DNA of 64,000 bases, taken from contig CP142454.1 of the NCBI GenBank assembly GCA_038049695.1, forward strand, positions 87,380,501 through 87,444,500. Reading direction: 5' to 3'. The position numbers were made by a program, and so were the translations under genes. Of the stretch, positions 1 through 11,561 are shown piece by piece. Numbering within the stretch: the stretch's first letter is position 1; every line of letters starts with the position of its first letter. The DNA is from Cinnamomum chago. Lineage: Eukaryota; Streptophyta; Magnoliopsida; Laurales; Lauraceae. Below the pieces are notes generated by a model, which did no database searches, was not told where the DNA came from, and saw only the letters and a list, made by a program, of their open reading frames with translations.

Positions 1-1442
1 CGAGATGTCACTTGTTTCTGGTCTCAACTTTGTGATGCTTTCACTTTCTTACTACAGAATTCTTATATTAGCTTGATACTTGCCCGCGTAGCTCTCCTGC
101 TTACTCCGATTGCCTCCGATACCTTGGTGCAAGTTGAAGATTGATTTCTACACACTGACGTCTGCGTTAATTACTAACAAGAAGTTCGGTTTGAGTAGTG
201 TTGAGAATAACGTGAAAGTTGTTTTAGAAAACCTCATGATATATCATGTACATACTTGCGTACTAAAGTTGTTGTCTGTGAACTTATACTAAATCATTTC
301 TACCTTGTTCTAACGGAAAATGAAACATGTACGATCTAAGCATGTTTTTCGATTTATGGATCATCCACCCTGACTAGTCATTAGTTGTGTATAACGCGCA
401 TGACAAGAATTCAACTGATCATATGGTCCACTGAATAACAACTAAACCAAGAATAACGTAACTAATCTAATTTTAATATCACTTGTGGAACTAATCTTTT
501 TATCTCTCTTTCGTTCGTAATCCTAGATAATCAAGGTTTACAATTAGCCAATTTAGATTATATTGCATCGTCCATTGGTCAAGTTTTGTGATATCAGTCA
601 CAAATTTTAGCTCAAAAGTAACCATGGTTATTACCTATCTCCGGTAAGTCTGATCTTGATGTCTAACAATTAAAGTCCTTAACAAATCCAACCGCTACAC
701 ATGCTCACTGAGGAGGTTGTATTCTATTTTAACTAGTCTATCGTATATCTGAGTTTCATCGTAATAGCAACAGGTTGTCACAACCTACAATTTCAATTCT
801 CAAGCATTAAGACGACTAACTTCGGCTAACATCGAAAGGAAATACAATCTCAATGCTAACACTGAGTAGCTAAAGTTCAGATTTGGTTGTATTAATTCTA
901 AGAGTTCAAGTTTGAAACTGGTTATCCTAGTTCTGTACAATCATCAATGACTCAATCGGCAGTACAATAATTCTCAATACCAGTCTCTACCGAATTAGAA
1001 TTCGTCAACTCATATTCTCATCACATGTATTAACTAAGGAAATTGGTAGTCTATCTTAAATTCGAATTCCACTAAGAAGTATGATAGGGTCAAAGTTCTA
1101 CAGTCGGAACAGCTAAATGACTAACTTATTTGAAATGATAGGCGTAAGAACATTGTTCTAGAAGTCCATCTGTTGTGATCTCACACTATTCCTAAGCAGT
1201 CAAAGTGATGGTTCCAGCCACACTAATTTTGTTGGATTGACTACCACTATAGTCTTGTCTAATCAACACATCATTTATCTCAAATAGACTCAACTAATCA
1301 CATTTCAGACTCAAACTTGCTAGGGAAGTTATTCACAACCCATTTGTTTGTCTTATCTTCAATCTCTCGTTCATTAAAGGTAGCACGAAGCCTTAAGCTA
1401 ATCCCATCGTAGATATTCTACACCGTAGGGTCCACTTTTACT

Positions 1443-1484
<42 letters not shown>

Positions 1485-2913
1485 TACCCTCTTGATTACA
1501 TCCATCATAACCTAATCCCATCTCTTATTATTTCTGACTCAAATCATAACCTTAGTATGGATCAAAGTCTCTCAGTCGGTGGGTCTATTTCTAAAGGTAT
1601 TTCTAGCATTACTTCTATGGCCAAGTCTATTCGTCTAAAAGGTGGCGATTTTTAATATTCATATAGAATAACATCTGGGAAATCTAACCAGCTGTGAATA
1701 GATTTCTAACTACTTAAGTGGTTTATCTTTTACAATGACTATGGAATTCTCTCAACTCCCGCAACTTACTTCCTATGCTTAAGAAATCCCTGGCATACGA
1801 ATTATTTCAGTCTAAGACTTACTTGTCTATAGTCTTGCCAAAAGTCTAAGTAATCAAGGTTTTAAAACTAACTGTATAGAGTCTAACAACTCTGTATCAG
1901 TTCGATCACTAACATACAACATTACTACTCGTGCTAACCACATTCATTTGAAATCTCTATTTCTTAGTTGAGATAACTGTGACCTAAGTCAAGTGATGGC
2001 ATTGCACGGAGCCATGGTGAAGATACACTGTTGACGGTGAAATTGAGCCCTAAGCTCAAACCTCACAAGATCACTTAGGGATAAAACCCTAAAGGTAGGT
2101 TCAGAAGAACACTACTCAACATTTATTATCAATATAGCATAGTTTAAAATCAAACATCCATCTTTCAAGTTTCTTACTAAAATTTCTAAGTAAATCCAAT
2201 CAATAAAACCTCAAATTACTAAAGTGACTAAACTACTCGTTAAAGTAAGCAAGTCATTCTTGGCGGAGCCTATTAGTGGGTCCTTTGCTCTTGGTTGCAT
2301 TCTCTAGTCTCTTAGGACTAACTATGATCAAGTCCTATATCACTACCGGGTCAATACTAGAGTTATCTCTCAATTAACTGGAATGAAATCTATCTTTGTC
2401 ATAATTGACAATTCTTGCTCTTACTAAATGAAGAGGTTCAACAAATTTCATAGGTTACTAAGGTACCCCTAGTCACTAAAGTTACCTTGACCTTTCAGAA
2501 TAAATCTAGGAAATTAGTAATTGTTACAACTAATTCATCTACCATAAGACTTCAACTAATTGGATATTCAACTGTTGCTAGGATCCATAATTCTACACCT
2601 GTACTAAAATCACAGATCTATAGGTCACTATACTTTGGAGTAATCTATATTTCCTCGATGGTTTACTACCTAGGAAATATCTTATCAACTCACATCCACT
2701 AAGATCTTTCCTAACTTCCCAGTGCTCAACTTTTCAATTTCAAACTATGAAACTCCTTAACCTATATCTCATATTAGGTTGATGTGCTGCCTACTACCAA
2801 TAACCTATCATGATGTCATTAGGAAGGCAACCTAAGATTGTACGGTCCCCTTTTTTTTTTTTTGAAAATCATAGAGTGTGACTCAGTGATAGAGTGTGTG
2901 AAGCAATGAGTCA

Positions 2914-3114
2914 ATCAAAGATTATATTCAAAAGTACTATTATCATCTCACCTTCTTCCACAACGTTTGTCGTTTTAGCACCCTCTAGGGCCGTAGCGTA
3001 TCCACGTCCGTCATCTGTTGAACTGATCTCTGCTGTAATGGCATCTGCTCACCTCGAATTGTATTCTGGCTCTTGCGGTTTTACATTGATTCGTGCGGTT
3101 TATCTAGGTGGCAT
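2914..3114 (-). pseudogene. gag N-terminal remnant
   Basis: Reading minus from 3114 gives ATG followed by MPPR, a stop, then about 60 codons with one more internal stop, acidic and with PQEPE near the start. MPPR-type starts followed by a short acidic segment are common in plant Gypsy gag proteins, and the position, about 140 bases after the primer binding site, fits a gag start. The two stops and lack of any continuation make it non-coding. This is a weak, position-supported call. Confidence 0.4.
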
Positions 3115-3250
3115 CTTTTATAATTCAGATTACTCAATATACAATTTGATAAACATCCATAAACAATCTTCAAAATAAAATTCCCAACGTCCTATCGTGT
3201 CCTCACCACGTCTCTTAAGGTTTCTAAGTCTTTTAGAAAAGACTTTTCAG

Positions 3251-3263
3251 GGCTCTGATACCA
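3251..3263 (-). other. Retrotransposon primer binding site (initiator tRNA-Met type)
   Basis: The minus strand reads TGGTATCAGAGCC ten bases after the end of the LTR. This is the usual plant PBS complementary to the 3' end of initiator tRNA-Met. It shows that 3274-6477 is a 5' LTR in minus orientation and not a solo LTR. Confidence 0.85.
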
Positions 3264-3273
3264 TACTTACGTA

Positions 3274-6200
3274 TGTCACATCCCAGACCCGAGAATCCCT
3301 TGTTTAGGGTGGTTCCCAAGGTGTGACACACGTACTCCCGTGAACTCGCATCTGTTCCGGACCAAATCCGAATTCACGAAGGAGAAAATTCCACATCTTA
3401 CGTGTGAGGATTACTCACTGACACCTGTCAATGCACATTTATCTGCGGAAACATGTACAATATCAAAATTTGAAGCCATGATCAGTCCAATTATATTGTC
3501 ATTTCTCTTTAACAAAACTACTGACTTAAATATCTTAAATGCATAATACACCAGTACTCTAATGAACCACTACTAGATGCTTATCTCAAGGAAATATATT
3601 CCTAATACAATGTGAAATAACACTAATCAAATGCATTACCTTGAACTAAGTGCAATTAAAATACCTAAGCTCAAACTCAAGATTTCTTTTCTGATTCGTA
3701 CTCCGGTAATCATAGCTAACCGTTGAGCTTACCAATTAACCTCAAATTGAATGGCTAAAAGTAACTTCCTTTGGTGTCTTGAATCCCTGTGACACCAAGA
3801 GTAGTATCTCAAATACAACGATTTGGCAAGTATAGGCAAAATAAGAAATCACATAATGTTGCAAAGTTGAATTTAAGACAAGTAATTGTAATTTTGGAAT
3901 GTCAATGATAAGTATCAACTACGCAAATTGTGCAAAGATCGAATAATTATGCTGATGAATCAATAAATAAGAAAACATACTAATATGGCTACTACTTTAA
4001 GCCCATCCTCTCAAAGAGAGCAAATCTAGTTGGGATGTCACCAGCTGCCCGGCCAAAGGCTAACTGGCTACCCGGTTCTGGAGTTCCGGTGCTCCAGGTG
4101 ACTTACTGCAGTAGTCTCTCAAATACGAACCCAAGTGCTGGCCCCGTCGGGCGTCACAGGGTCGAAGCTAAGTAGTGCCGACTCAATCGAATCAATAAAT
4201 CAAATTCATAAGTGGATTTGAGTGAGTTTATATTTCAACTGTCTATAATCAAATCAAGTGCTAATCTCAATTCTGATCAAATGCTAATTTCAAATCAAAT
4301 CAAATACTAATCTCAAATCAAATCAAATATTCATCTCAAATCAAATCAAATACTCATCTCAATCCACATTTAATTTCAAGATTGAATCGATATACAATAA
4401 TTGACGAATGACGGCGAATTTCGAATAATTAAACCTCAAAAGAGATTGATAATGACATAACTCATTTAATTATAATGATTGATTTACCAATGAAGATATA
4501 ACTCAATATGCAATGCAATAATTTAAGGAATCAAGGAGTTTTACTATCCATTACTCACCTATTTATTTTAGTCTTTCACCGTCCAACACAAGGTAAGTTT
4601 AGCAAACTCAATGTATTACTACTTTTATTGATGTCACTATATATGAGAGATACATTGAGTTTCTAAACGAACCTTCATGGCATAGTATTAGACTAACCAT
4701 ATCCATTAGACCAATTAGTAAGGTTTACGGTTCCACTTATAGGGTCATAAAGTCTCCAAATTCCTAAATCCCTATGGAGATGAGGGTGAGCTCCAAAATC
4801 CATTAATGAAGGATCAAGGAGGGTTAAAAGGGACTAAGGGTAATCATACTCTACTTAATTTGGCTCAAAACAACCTAAAAATGGGTTTAGGTCAGTCCTA
4901 CATGTGTTTAAATAAAGGGTTCCAGCAACACTGCGTGCTTGAGCACACTTCTGCGTGTTCGAGCGCGCAGTGCCCAGCAGCCACACGCGCTCGAGCGCAG
5001 CTCTGCGCGCTCGAGCGCACAGTGCAGAATTCCATTTCGGAATTCTGCTGCTGGCTTCTTCTTCCCACTTCCTCTCTAACTTCTTCTAACATGGTTCCTG
5101 CATAAAAATGGAGCCTCCTTGCTCCCTTTACAACACATATAAATCTCTCCCTTCCATTTCATAATTAAAACATAAAACATAAAATCATTCCTTTAATGAA
5201 ACTAAGAACATTGAGTAATATATCATTGAATCAATGGAATAACAAAATGGAAATCCATCTTATGCATATACTTGCCTCAATTTTAAGCTTTCCAAAATCT
5301 CTTCTACTCTCTTGGTTTAAAGAACCCTAAAATCCCCAAATATTCAAACCCTAGGCACAATACACATGAAAATCACATGAATATGAATGCATTTCCATCA
5401 CAAGAGTCTTTTAACTCTAATACAACTCAAAAATCCAAACAAAAAGAGGTTGGAACCTACCTCTTATAATAATTCCGAATTTGAATTTGGAGAAGAAATG
5501 GTTTCTTGAACCAAGAGGTGGAGATGAACAAGAAGAAGGAGATGAAGAGGAAGGTGATCTCCACACTTGTTTTCACTTGCACAAAATGCTAGAGTGATTG
5601 AAGAAGAAAAGGAAATTGAAAGGAAGAAGAGAAGAAGAGCTTAACATGAATTTTAAATCCAATTCTTACATTATTGAATACTAAGAATCATGAGTAAACA
5701 TAGAATCAATGAAATTAACAACATGTAAATTCATATCATGCTTTTACTTGCCTCATTTTAGCCTTCCAAGCTATTCTTTAATCCTTTGCTCCAATTAACC
5801 AAAAACCCCCAAATATCAAGCCCTAATCACAAAACACATGGGAAATGCTAATGAATATGCAAATATGACTCCAATAGAGTCCCTTGACTCTATTTCAACT
5901 CAAAATACAAAGAAAGATGGGGTTTAATTCTTACCTTGACAATAATTCCGAATTTGGAAAGAGTTGGAGATAATGGAGATGGGTTCTTGTCAACAAATGA
6001 AGGTAAAGAGGGTGGAGAAGATGAAGATGGAGAAGAAGAAGACTCCAACTAATTGTCTTTCAACCACATGCACCAATTGATTTGAAAAGAGAAAAAGGAA
6101 TGGGAGGAAAGAAATTGTGGAAGAAGCTCTCCCAGCACAGTGAAACGAATGGGATAGTTGAGTGGTTTAAAAGGATAAGGATGGGTTCTTTTAAGGGTGC

Positions 6201-6477
6201 CTAATTTGCAAAGAAGTCCATGGGTTTTGTGTATTTCCATAATGAGTCAAATGATGGCCCATTTTAGCAACGGTTGATCAAATGAAAGGAAGTTTAATAC
6301 GAAAATCGACAAGCTCGTCGAAATACACACGATGATGTCAAAAGGATGTGCATCTGATGAAATTTGGAAAAATCATAATTTACATAAACTACCTTAATTA
6401 GTCACTAAGTATGATTAAATTAACTAAAACACAATTGATTAGCATTAAACAAGATCGGTTCGGGTTGGGGTGTAACA
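3274..6477 (-). mobile_element. 5' LTR of Gypsy element, about 3.2 kb
   Basis: In minus orientation it begins TGTTACACCCC (at 6477) and ends GGGATGTGACA (at 3274), the TG..CA ends expected of an LTR. It is homologous along its length, inverted, to the solo LTR at 51487-54121. The flank cctct (6478-6482) has no match at 3269-3273, as expected because the internal region follows on that side. It is about 570 bp longer than the solo copy, explained by a diverged internal tandem duplication (about 5160-5690 against 5700-6010), best seen in the repeated AATAATTCCGAATTTG near 5470 and 5941. A palindrome cluster lies at 4927-5027. Confidence 0.9.
4927..5027. repeat. Cluster of GCTCGAGC palindromes inside the Gypsy LTR
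   Basis: Within about 100 bp there are two copies of GCGCTCGAGCGC and degenerate relatives (CTTGAGCA, TTCGAGCGC) set among CTGCGCG-type spacers. The region is GC-rich inside an AT-rich LTR. The corresponding segment of the solo LTR (52425-52550) has six related copies with different spacers, so the motif is kept while its arrangement changes. Confidence 0.8.
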
Positions 6478-6510
6478 CCTCTTGTAGGTTTTTACAGTAT
6501 TCTTCTTCAC

Positions 6511-7835
6511 ATGGAGGAAGCTAGTTGGTCTCATCTTCAACAATACCTTCTTAAAAAGATACTAAATTGCTTGGCACGAAGGCAATATATATCTAATCTT
6601 CGGATCCGTTTGCCGCTCATGGCGCATGGCTCAAACACAATGTGCTTATCCTCCTCCTGCTCAACTCCCTTTCCTAATTCATCACATTGATGAAAAAGGC
6701 GTCAGCTACATCAGTCCCAGTCCCTCAGAGAATAAATATTTTACGATACCTTGGCATGATGGTTTGACACCTTTCCATAATGGTCGTTGTCTTTCATCTT
6801 CTCATGGTTGGCTGTTGTGAAAACTAAGAATCGCTTCGACTCCTCCAAGAGGTTCCACCTTTTCAATCCCTTCGTCGACGAATATAACAATCATTGCTTT
6901 CAGAGTTATATTCAGCTTCCAAAGACAGAGAACCGTTTATCTTCATTGTGTTTTCTTCTCAACTCCATCCGACCCGGATGGCGTTCTCCTTGTCACGAGA
7001 TCAGATAATTCATTCATGCTCTATCGACCGACTGAGACTCAACAATCCATATCATTATCAATGGGAGAGTGATCAGCGTCCTTATAAATGGCAGGGAATC
7101 GATCACTACACCAAAAATCGGAAATTGGAACGGAAAAGCGTTCTTAATCCTTCCGTTCCTAATCCGTTAAAGTGTTCCAATTTCCGTTCCAATTTGGTAC
7201 CAACTGTTCCTAATCCAAATTGGAACGGAAATTGGAACACTTTAACGGATTAGGAACGGAAGGATTAGGAACGCTTTTCCGTTCCAATTTCCGATTTTTG
7301 GTGTAGTGGATGTTGATCTTGTCACTAATTTCGTCTTCTGCAAAGGAAAGTTGTATGCATTGAAAAAGGATTGGAGTCTTGCAGTCATTGACCCTTGTTT
7401 TCGCATTTCCGTTACTACTGTGAGGATGAAAAAGTATCTGTTCCCACCACCGGTGTTGATGACGGTGAAGTGGCATTTTCTGGTGGAATCCTGCGGAGAG
7501 TTATTGATGGGAAAATATCTTTTTGGAGTAGAGACATGGTCAGCGATTAGCGAGTTCATTTTTTTCGAGCAGATATGATTAAGAAGAAGTGGGTGAAAGT
7601 GGAAAACTTAGGTAACAGGACTTTGTTCTTGAGTTCAGCGAGCTCATTTTCAGTTTGTGCCCCGGAAATGGGGATCAAAAGCAATAGCATCTATTATAGT
7701 TTCATTGGGATCAATTTCGAACCAGATTGGGATCCCTATGGCATCAAGATATTAGCTAGTGATGGGAGCCTTTGCGGTAGAAGGGATCCCTATGGCATCA
7801 AGAGATCTGCTTGGGTCCCCTCATGTCTACCATAG
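6511..7835 (+). pseudogene. F-box / DUF295 (KIB1-4 beta-propeller) protein pseudogene
   Basis: Intact members are F-box adaptors of SCF ubiquitin ligases with a C-terminal DUF295 propeller (SKIP23-like family). The ATG at 6511 opens with MEEASW and a typical F-box helix; the hallmark FGSVCRSWR is at 6599-6625 but in a different frame. DUF295 hallmarks follow in pieces: HGWL then LFNPF (about 6805-6870), CKGKLYAL (about 7339-7362), HFLVESCGELL (about 7473-7506) and WVKVENLGNRTLFL then FSVCAPEMG (about 7590-7675). At least four frameshifts (near 6590, 6815, 6935 and 7570) separate them, and a CACTA-type MITE splits the propeller at 7104. The end is scrambled by a short duplication of GGATCCCTATGGCATCAAG (7730s and 7780s). 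No intact reading frame survives. Confidence 0.88.
7104..7308. mobile_element. CACTA-type foldback MITE, 205 bp
   Basis: The ends are CACTACACCAAAAATCGG and its reverse complement, and almost the whole element is one long inverted repeat around a short centre near 7200. The 3-bp sequence GAT flanks it at 7101-7103 and 7309-7311, the TSD length of CACTA/En-Spm elements. It sits in the DUF295 pseudogene, and removing element plus one GAT rejoins the protein frame (..WQGID then VDLVTNF..), proving insertion into coding sequence. Confidence 0.93.
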
Positions 7836-8440
7836 TTCAGTTCTAACTTCAATGTTTTTGGGATACTGTAAACTTTGAGTTGAGATAAGAGATCTGCTTC
7901 GGTCCCCTCATGTCTACCATAGTTCAGTTCTAACTTTAATGTTTTTGTAGGGTTGTAAATGGGTTCCCGATTCTCCGATTACCTGAAGGTTCCGACCCGT
8001 TAGGTTCCGGGTCTAGATTCTTATTTTGGTCCCGATAAGCAAATGATTTCGATTTCAAATCCTTTTTTTGGAACAGATACCTAAACGGTTTCGGTTCCGG
8101 ATCCACAGTGGCTCAGACCCATGGACCCAGGATCCGATCCAATATACATTAACATAAGGTAACTTTAATATGTGAATACAGAACCCTTTTTACTTTCTAC
8201 TTTTCTACATTAGGGTTTCTACTTTTCTACATCTTATACCCGGAATCGGAACCAGACCCGCCTCACAAATGGTTCCGGTTCTGGTTCTGTTTCCCATTAA
8301 TATTATCGGTTCCGGTTCCGGTTCCCCCTCTTAGAAAACGGTTTCGGTTCCGATTCCGAGTCCGGTTCCACATTGGACCCGGACCGGAACCAACCCGTTT
8401 ACAACCCTATGTTTTTGGGACATTGTAAACTTTGAGATGG
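7803..8440. repeat. Tandem duplication of about 87 bp downstream of the F-box relic
   Basis: The unit starting AGATCTGCTT(G/C)GGTCCCC occurs at 7803 and 7889. It runs through TTCAGTTCTAACTT to TGTTTTTGGGA and ends in GTAAACTTTGAG. The second unit was split by the hAT MITE at 7948-8409 and resumes at 8410. Confidence 0.85.
7948..8409. mobile_element. hAT-type MITE, 462 bp (copy 1 of a family)
   Basis: It starts TAGGGTTGTAAATGGGT and ends ACCCGTTTACAACCCTA, giving inverted ends of about 17 bp. The 8-bp TSD TGTTTTTG is perfect at 7940-7947 and 8410-8417, diagnostic of hAT. The interior is almost entirely a degenerate array of GGTTCCG / GGTTCC hexamer-like units. It has no coding capacity. Related copies are at 58534-58907 and 63631-63935. 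Confidence 0.93.
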
Positions 8441-9189
8441 AAAGAAGATTAGTTTAATGTGGTTTCTCTTCTGATTTGATTTTAATTTGAATGATTTAAT
8501 GGTCTTTCGTTTTGGCTCAACTTCTTGCAAAAATATATCTAAAGTTGGTCATGAAAATTAGCAGCCTTTCCAAATTTATTGTGCAAATTTACAGACGCAT
8601 ATATCAAATTTAGAAAGGATCAATAATCTTATGAGATCAACAACCTTTGACCACTAAATTATGGGCCCAAAACTCATAAAAGATCTCAGGCCAAGGATCT
8701 AGAGACAACAATTTCAAAAATCAGGAAAGATGATCAATAATCAACAAGGTTTGATCATGGCCAATGATTTGGATTAAAGACAGCATTTAGTAATAGGTAG
8801 CATGGAGAATTTTTAGGGCTTTATCGCAAGCAAGGAACTGGTTACTTCTTTCGAAGGTAGAAGTCCTAAATCATATATAAAATACTGAGTATGACTTTGA
8901 TTTAGACTCTTTCTATCTGCATAAAGATAGAGATAGCATTGATGGTATTTTCAGCCAAACACCAACATTATATCAAATAAAACTGATTTTTTTTCCTTTT
9001 TCATTGGTTCCGAAATTGGAGTTCAATTGTGATTTAAAATTTGACTCAATTTTGACCGGCCTTTATCAATTGTAGTTTAAATGAAAAAAAAGATTATTAT
9101 CAATTGAGTTTAAATCGGATAAGTAGGTCGAGTTTTTTTAAAAAAAAAGAAGAAGTAAACTGTTAACAAGAGTTTCAAAATTTGACATT
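8441..9189. other. AT-rich spacer, no gene seen
   Basis: No supported reading frame or RNA gene. The first 100 bases may be the old 3' region of the F-box pseudogene. Short runs of A and T near 8985 and 9130 suggest old insertion scars. Confidence 0.6.
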
Positions 9190-9480
9190 GAAGGCATTGA
9201 AGGAGGATGATTTGGTCTATTAGGCGTATTATTTCATACATTAAAGGATTAAGCTCCATATTTAATTTTGTAAGTTCTTCTTTAATCCCTAGGAGTTTAA
9301 ATGGTCAAAAGCTCATAAAGCTTGTCAAACTTTGTTTTTCTATTAATCAAGATATTGTATGGGAGAGGGCTGCCTTTGAACTAGCTGTGGGGGTTTGATT
9401 TTGTTACGTGTTTTCTTTTGTTGTTTTTCATTTTGATGGTTTTATTATAAGTTTATTTACCAAAAAAAATAAAAAAAAGT
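9190..9480 (+). mobile_element. 3' tail of an L1-type LINE (RNase H C-terminus plus poly-A)
   Basis: A 63-codon frame ending at 9398 carries FNFVSSSLIPRSLNG, then LVKLCFSINQDIVWER. This resembles the end of the RNase H-like domain of plant L1 elements (F.FV.R.LN..AH.LAK.). A T-rich trailer and an A-rich tail (9462-9479) follow. It is a severely 5'-truncated relic. Confidence 0.55.
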
Positions 9481-9594
9481 TTTGAAGAGGGAAACTAATA
9501 GGGAGGGCTGATCCTAGCCTACTTTTGGGGTGCCTCAGTTTCGCATTTCCATCATTGAGATAACTTATTTTCACAGTTCTATATTGATTTATAT

Positions 9595-10150
9595 AGACGG
9601 TAATGCTATGGACGGTAATGCTTCCCTCAACGCTTTGTTTAATTTTTGTTAAACTATGTGACCATTAATGATGATCTAAACCGTCGGAAATATTAATATG
9701 GTCAAATACGACCCATATACCAAATTTCAACCGTTGATCTGTCTTGAATCTCAAGATATTTGATAAAAATTGAATAACCACATATCTTTTTTTAAACTTT
9801 TGTGTGCCCCATAATTACAATCAAGATCGTTAATCTTCTTTGAAATACTGAAAACGGCTAGCCATAAAGTTTTCAACCTCCTATTTAATGTATAGCTACC
9901 AAAAATGAGGAAAAACCTTAGAACCATTGATTTTACATGTAACATTATCACAATAGAATAAATGAAACTTGAACATTCTGTTTTTTTTTTTTTCACTTGA
10001 CTGTAGGACCTCCAAACCACCATCCAACCCGTTGGATAGTTGTATGAGTGTAAGAACTAATATGACATCAAATTTGAACCGTTGATCTATCATAGTTATT
10101 GAGAAATTTTTAAAAAAGTGCGACTTATATAATACCAAATTTGGGGAAGA
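9595..10150. repeat. Degenerate repeat family with AACCGTTGATCT motif
   Basis: Two roughly 350-bp-spaced segments contain CCAAATTTCAACCGTTGATC (about 9718) and CATCAAATTTGAACCGTTGA (about 10067), in similar contexts of phenylalanine- and lysine-like low-complexity text. A related segment is at 24390-24990. It is probably an old, unclassified DNA element. No coding capacity. Confidence 0.5.
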
Positions 10151-11556
10151 AGGGGTAATCTTGCATTATGCTACATCCTTAGGTTATCGCAATGTGCGAT
10201 ATCCTACAGACGAATGGTTCTGTAGTAATTACATATTTTTCGACATTTTGAGGGCGATTGTCAGGTTTAAGATCTCTTGTATGGTAATCGTCCCTAACTA
10301 GAATCTCATTCTAATAGGGCCCACTAATAAAAGATCTAAACCACATAATGACCCGATTTTTTTGTTCTGACCTGTTTTCAATAATTTTTCCAATCTAACT
10401 AAGTCCTCAACAAATTTTAATCAAGTAAGACTTAGGTCCACTTACATATTGATCACTTATAAAAAATATGCTTACAAAATATAAGTACAAACTCAAGGGT
10501 GGCCAACCCAACAATGGGCTTAGTCGTAGCGAAGTATTCTAGACGGCTAGACCTTGAAGTAATATATGACACGATATGGCTAATGATTATAATCATGTAG
10601 CAAGACCAAAATCAATTGTGGGCTTAACTTTAATTTGAATGAGATTTATTTATTATAAAGCTAATATAAGCGGTGATTGTTATTTTTAGTGGTTTGGATT
10701 TTAGATATAGGTTACATTAATGTATTCATAAATTATAAGGATTGACACAAAAATTAAACATTAAAACTTGATGTATTTCATAGTTAAAGATAAAACAACA
10801 AGTTAGGAAGTTATGACTTAGGGCGACCGATATTTTGGTTTTAAGTGTGTACTTATGAAAAATATATATTTATTGTTTTCTATCATTTTTCAATATTATG
10901 AATTTTTAGGATATTTTTTAGATCTTTTTAAAAGAAATTCAGGCCACAATAACCACACCAGGTTGAGAATTGCGATCGATACTGTATCGATTTTTGGGGT
11001 CGGCCGATTCCACTACCATACCACAATTTTAAACCACATGTGTTTAAATGATCAAAGGTCATGTCAGTTGGGCTCTTGGTGATTGGTAATTTTTTGTCCT
11101 GTATCTTCATTCAACAGCTCCACATTCCACACGGTTTTGCAGAGAATCAAAGTTATAATAATAACATTACAAAGCGCGCACCATATGCTCCTTATCCAAA
11201 ACAACAGCTTTGGGACCCCCAAAGTGACTACTTACTAGGATTGTAATTAACCACGGTTGCAAATGGCCTTTTGATTATATGAGCAGTCTGAAGTCTCCAG
11301 TTCTGAAGGAATCTATTTTCACTTCCAGGGGAAATCCAGATTCTGATTTGAATATATGCATATAGGATCTAAACATTCTAATTCGAAATTAAAGCCCTGT
11401 ATATTTCGACCTAATAGGACTATGATATGTGTTTTAAGGGCCTATATTACTTCGGCTATATTCATTAGTTTACTCAACTTAATCATATATCATTTAATTG
11501 ACTCTTTTGTATTTAAGATGTTTATTTTAAATCTTTTTTTTATTATGAAGTTATGC
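10151..11556. other. Spacer with no recognisable gene
   Basis: AT-rich sequence with only short open frames. I see no conserved protein motif, RNA gene or transposon termini. Confidence 0.6.
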
Positions 11557-11561
11557 TAACC

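Larger units (their letters stand above)
1..3273 (-). mobile_element. Internal region of a Gypsy-type LTR retrotransposon, decayed, truncated by window edge
   Basis: This stretch lies directly downstream, on the minus strand, of the LTR at 3274-6477 and begins with a primer binding site, so it is the 5' part of the internal region of that element. Apart from a stop-riddled gag-like start near 3114, I find no protease, reverse transcriptase, RNase H or integrase motif on either strand, and no long open frame. It contains a 37-base T run at 1447-1483 (poly-A in element sense) and a shorter T run near 2850. It may be a non-autonomous large retrotransposon derivative or a heavily mutated Tekay/Del-type element. 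The 3' half of the element lies outside the window. Confidence 0.7.

Noticed and set aside
1..3273. Possible host gene upstream of the LTR
   Set aside because: No reading frame, splice pattern or domain; position and PBS place it inside the retroelement.
3269..6482. Solo LTR interpretation of 3274-6477
   Set aside because: Flanks ACGTA and CCTCT differ and a PBS adjoins the LTR end, so it is a 5' LTR attached to an internal region.
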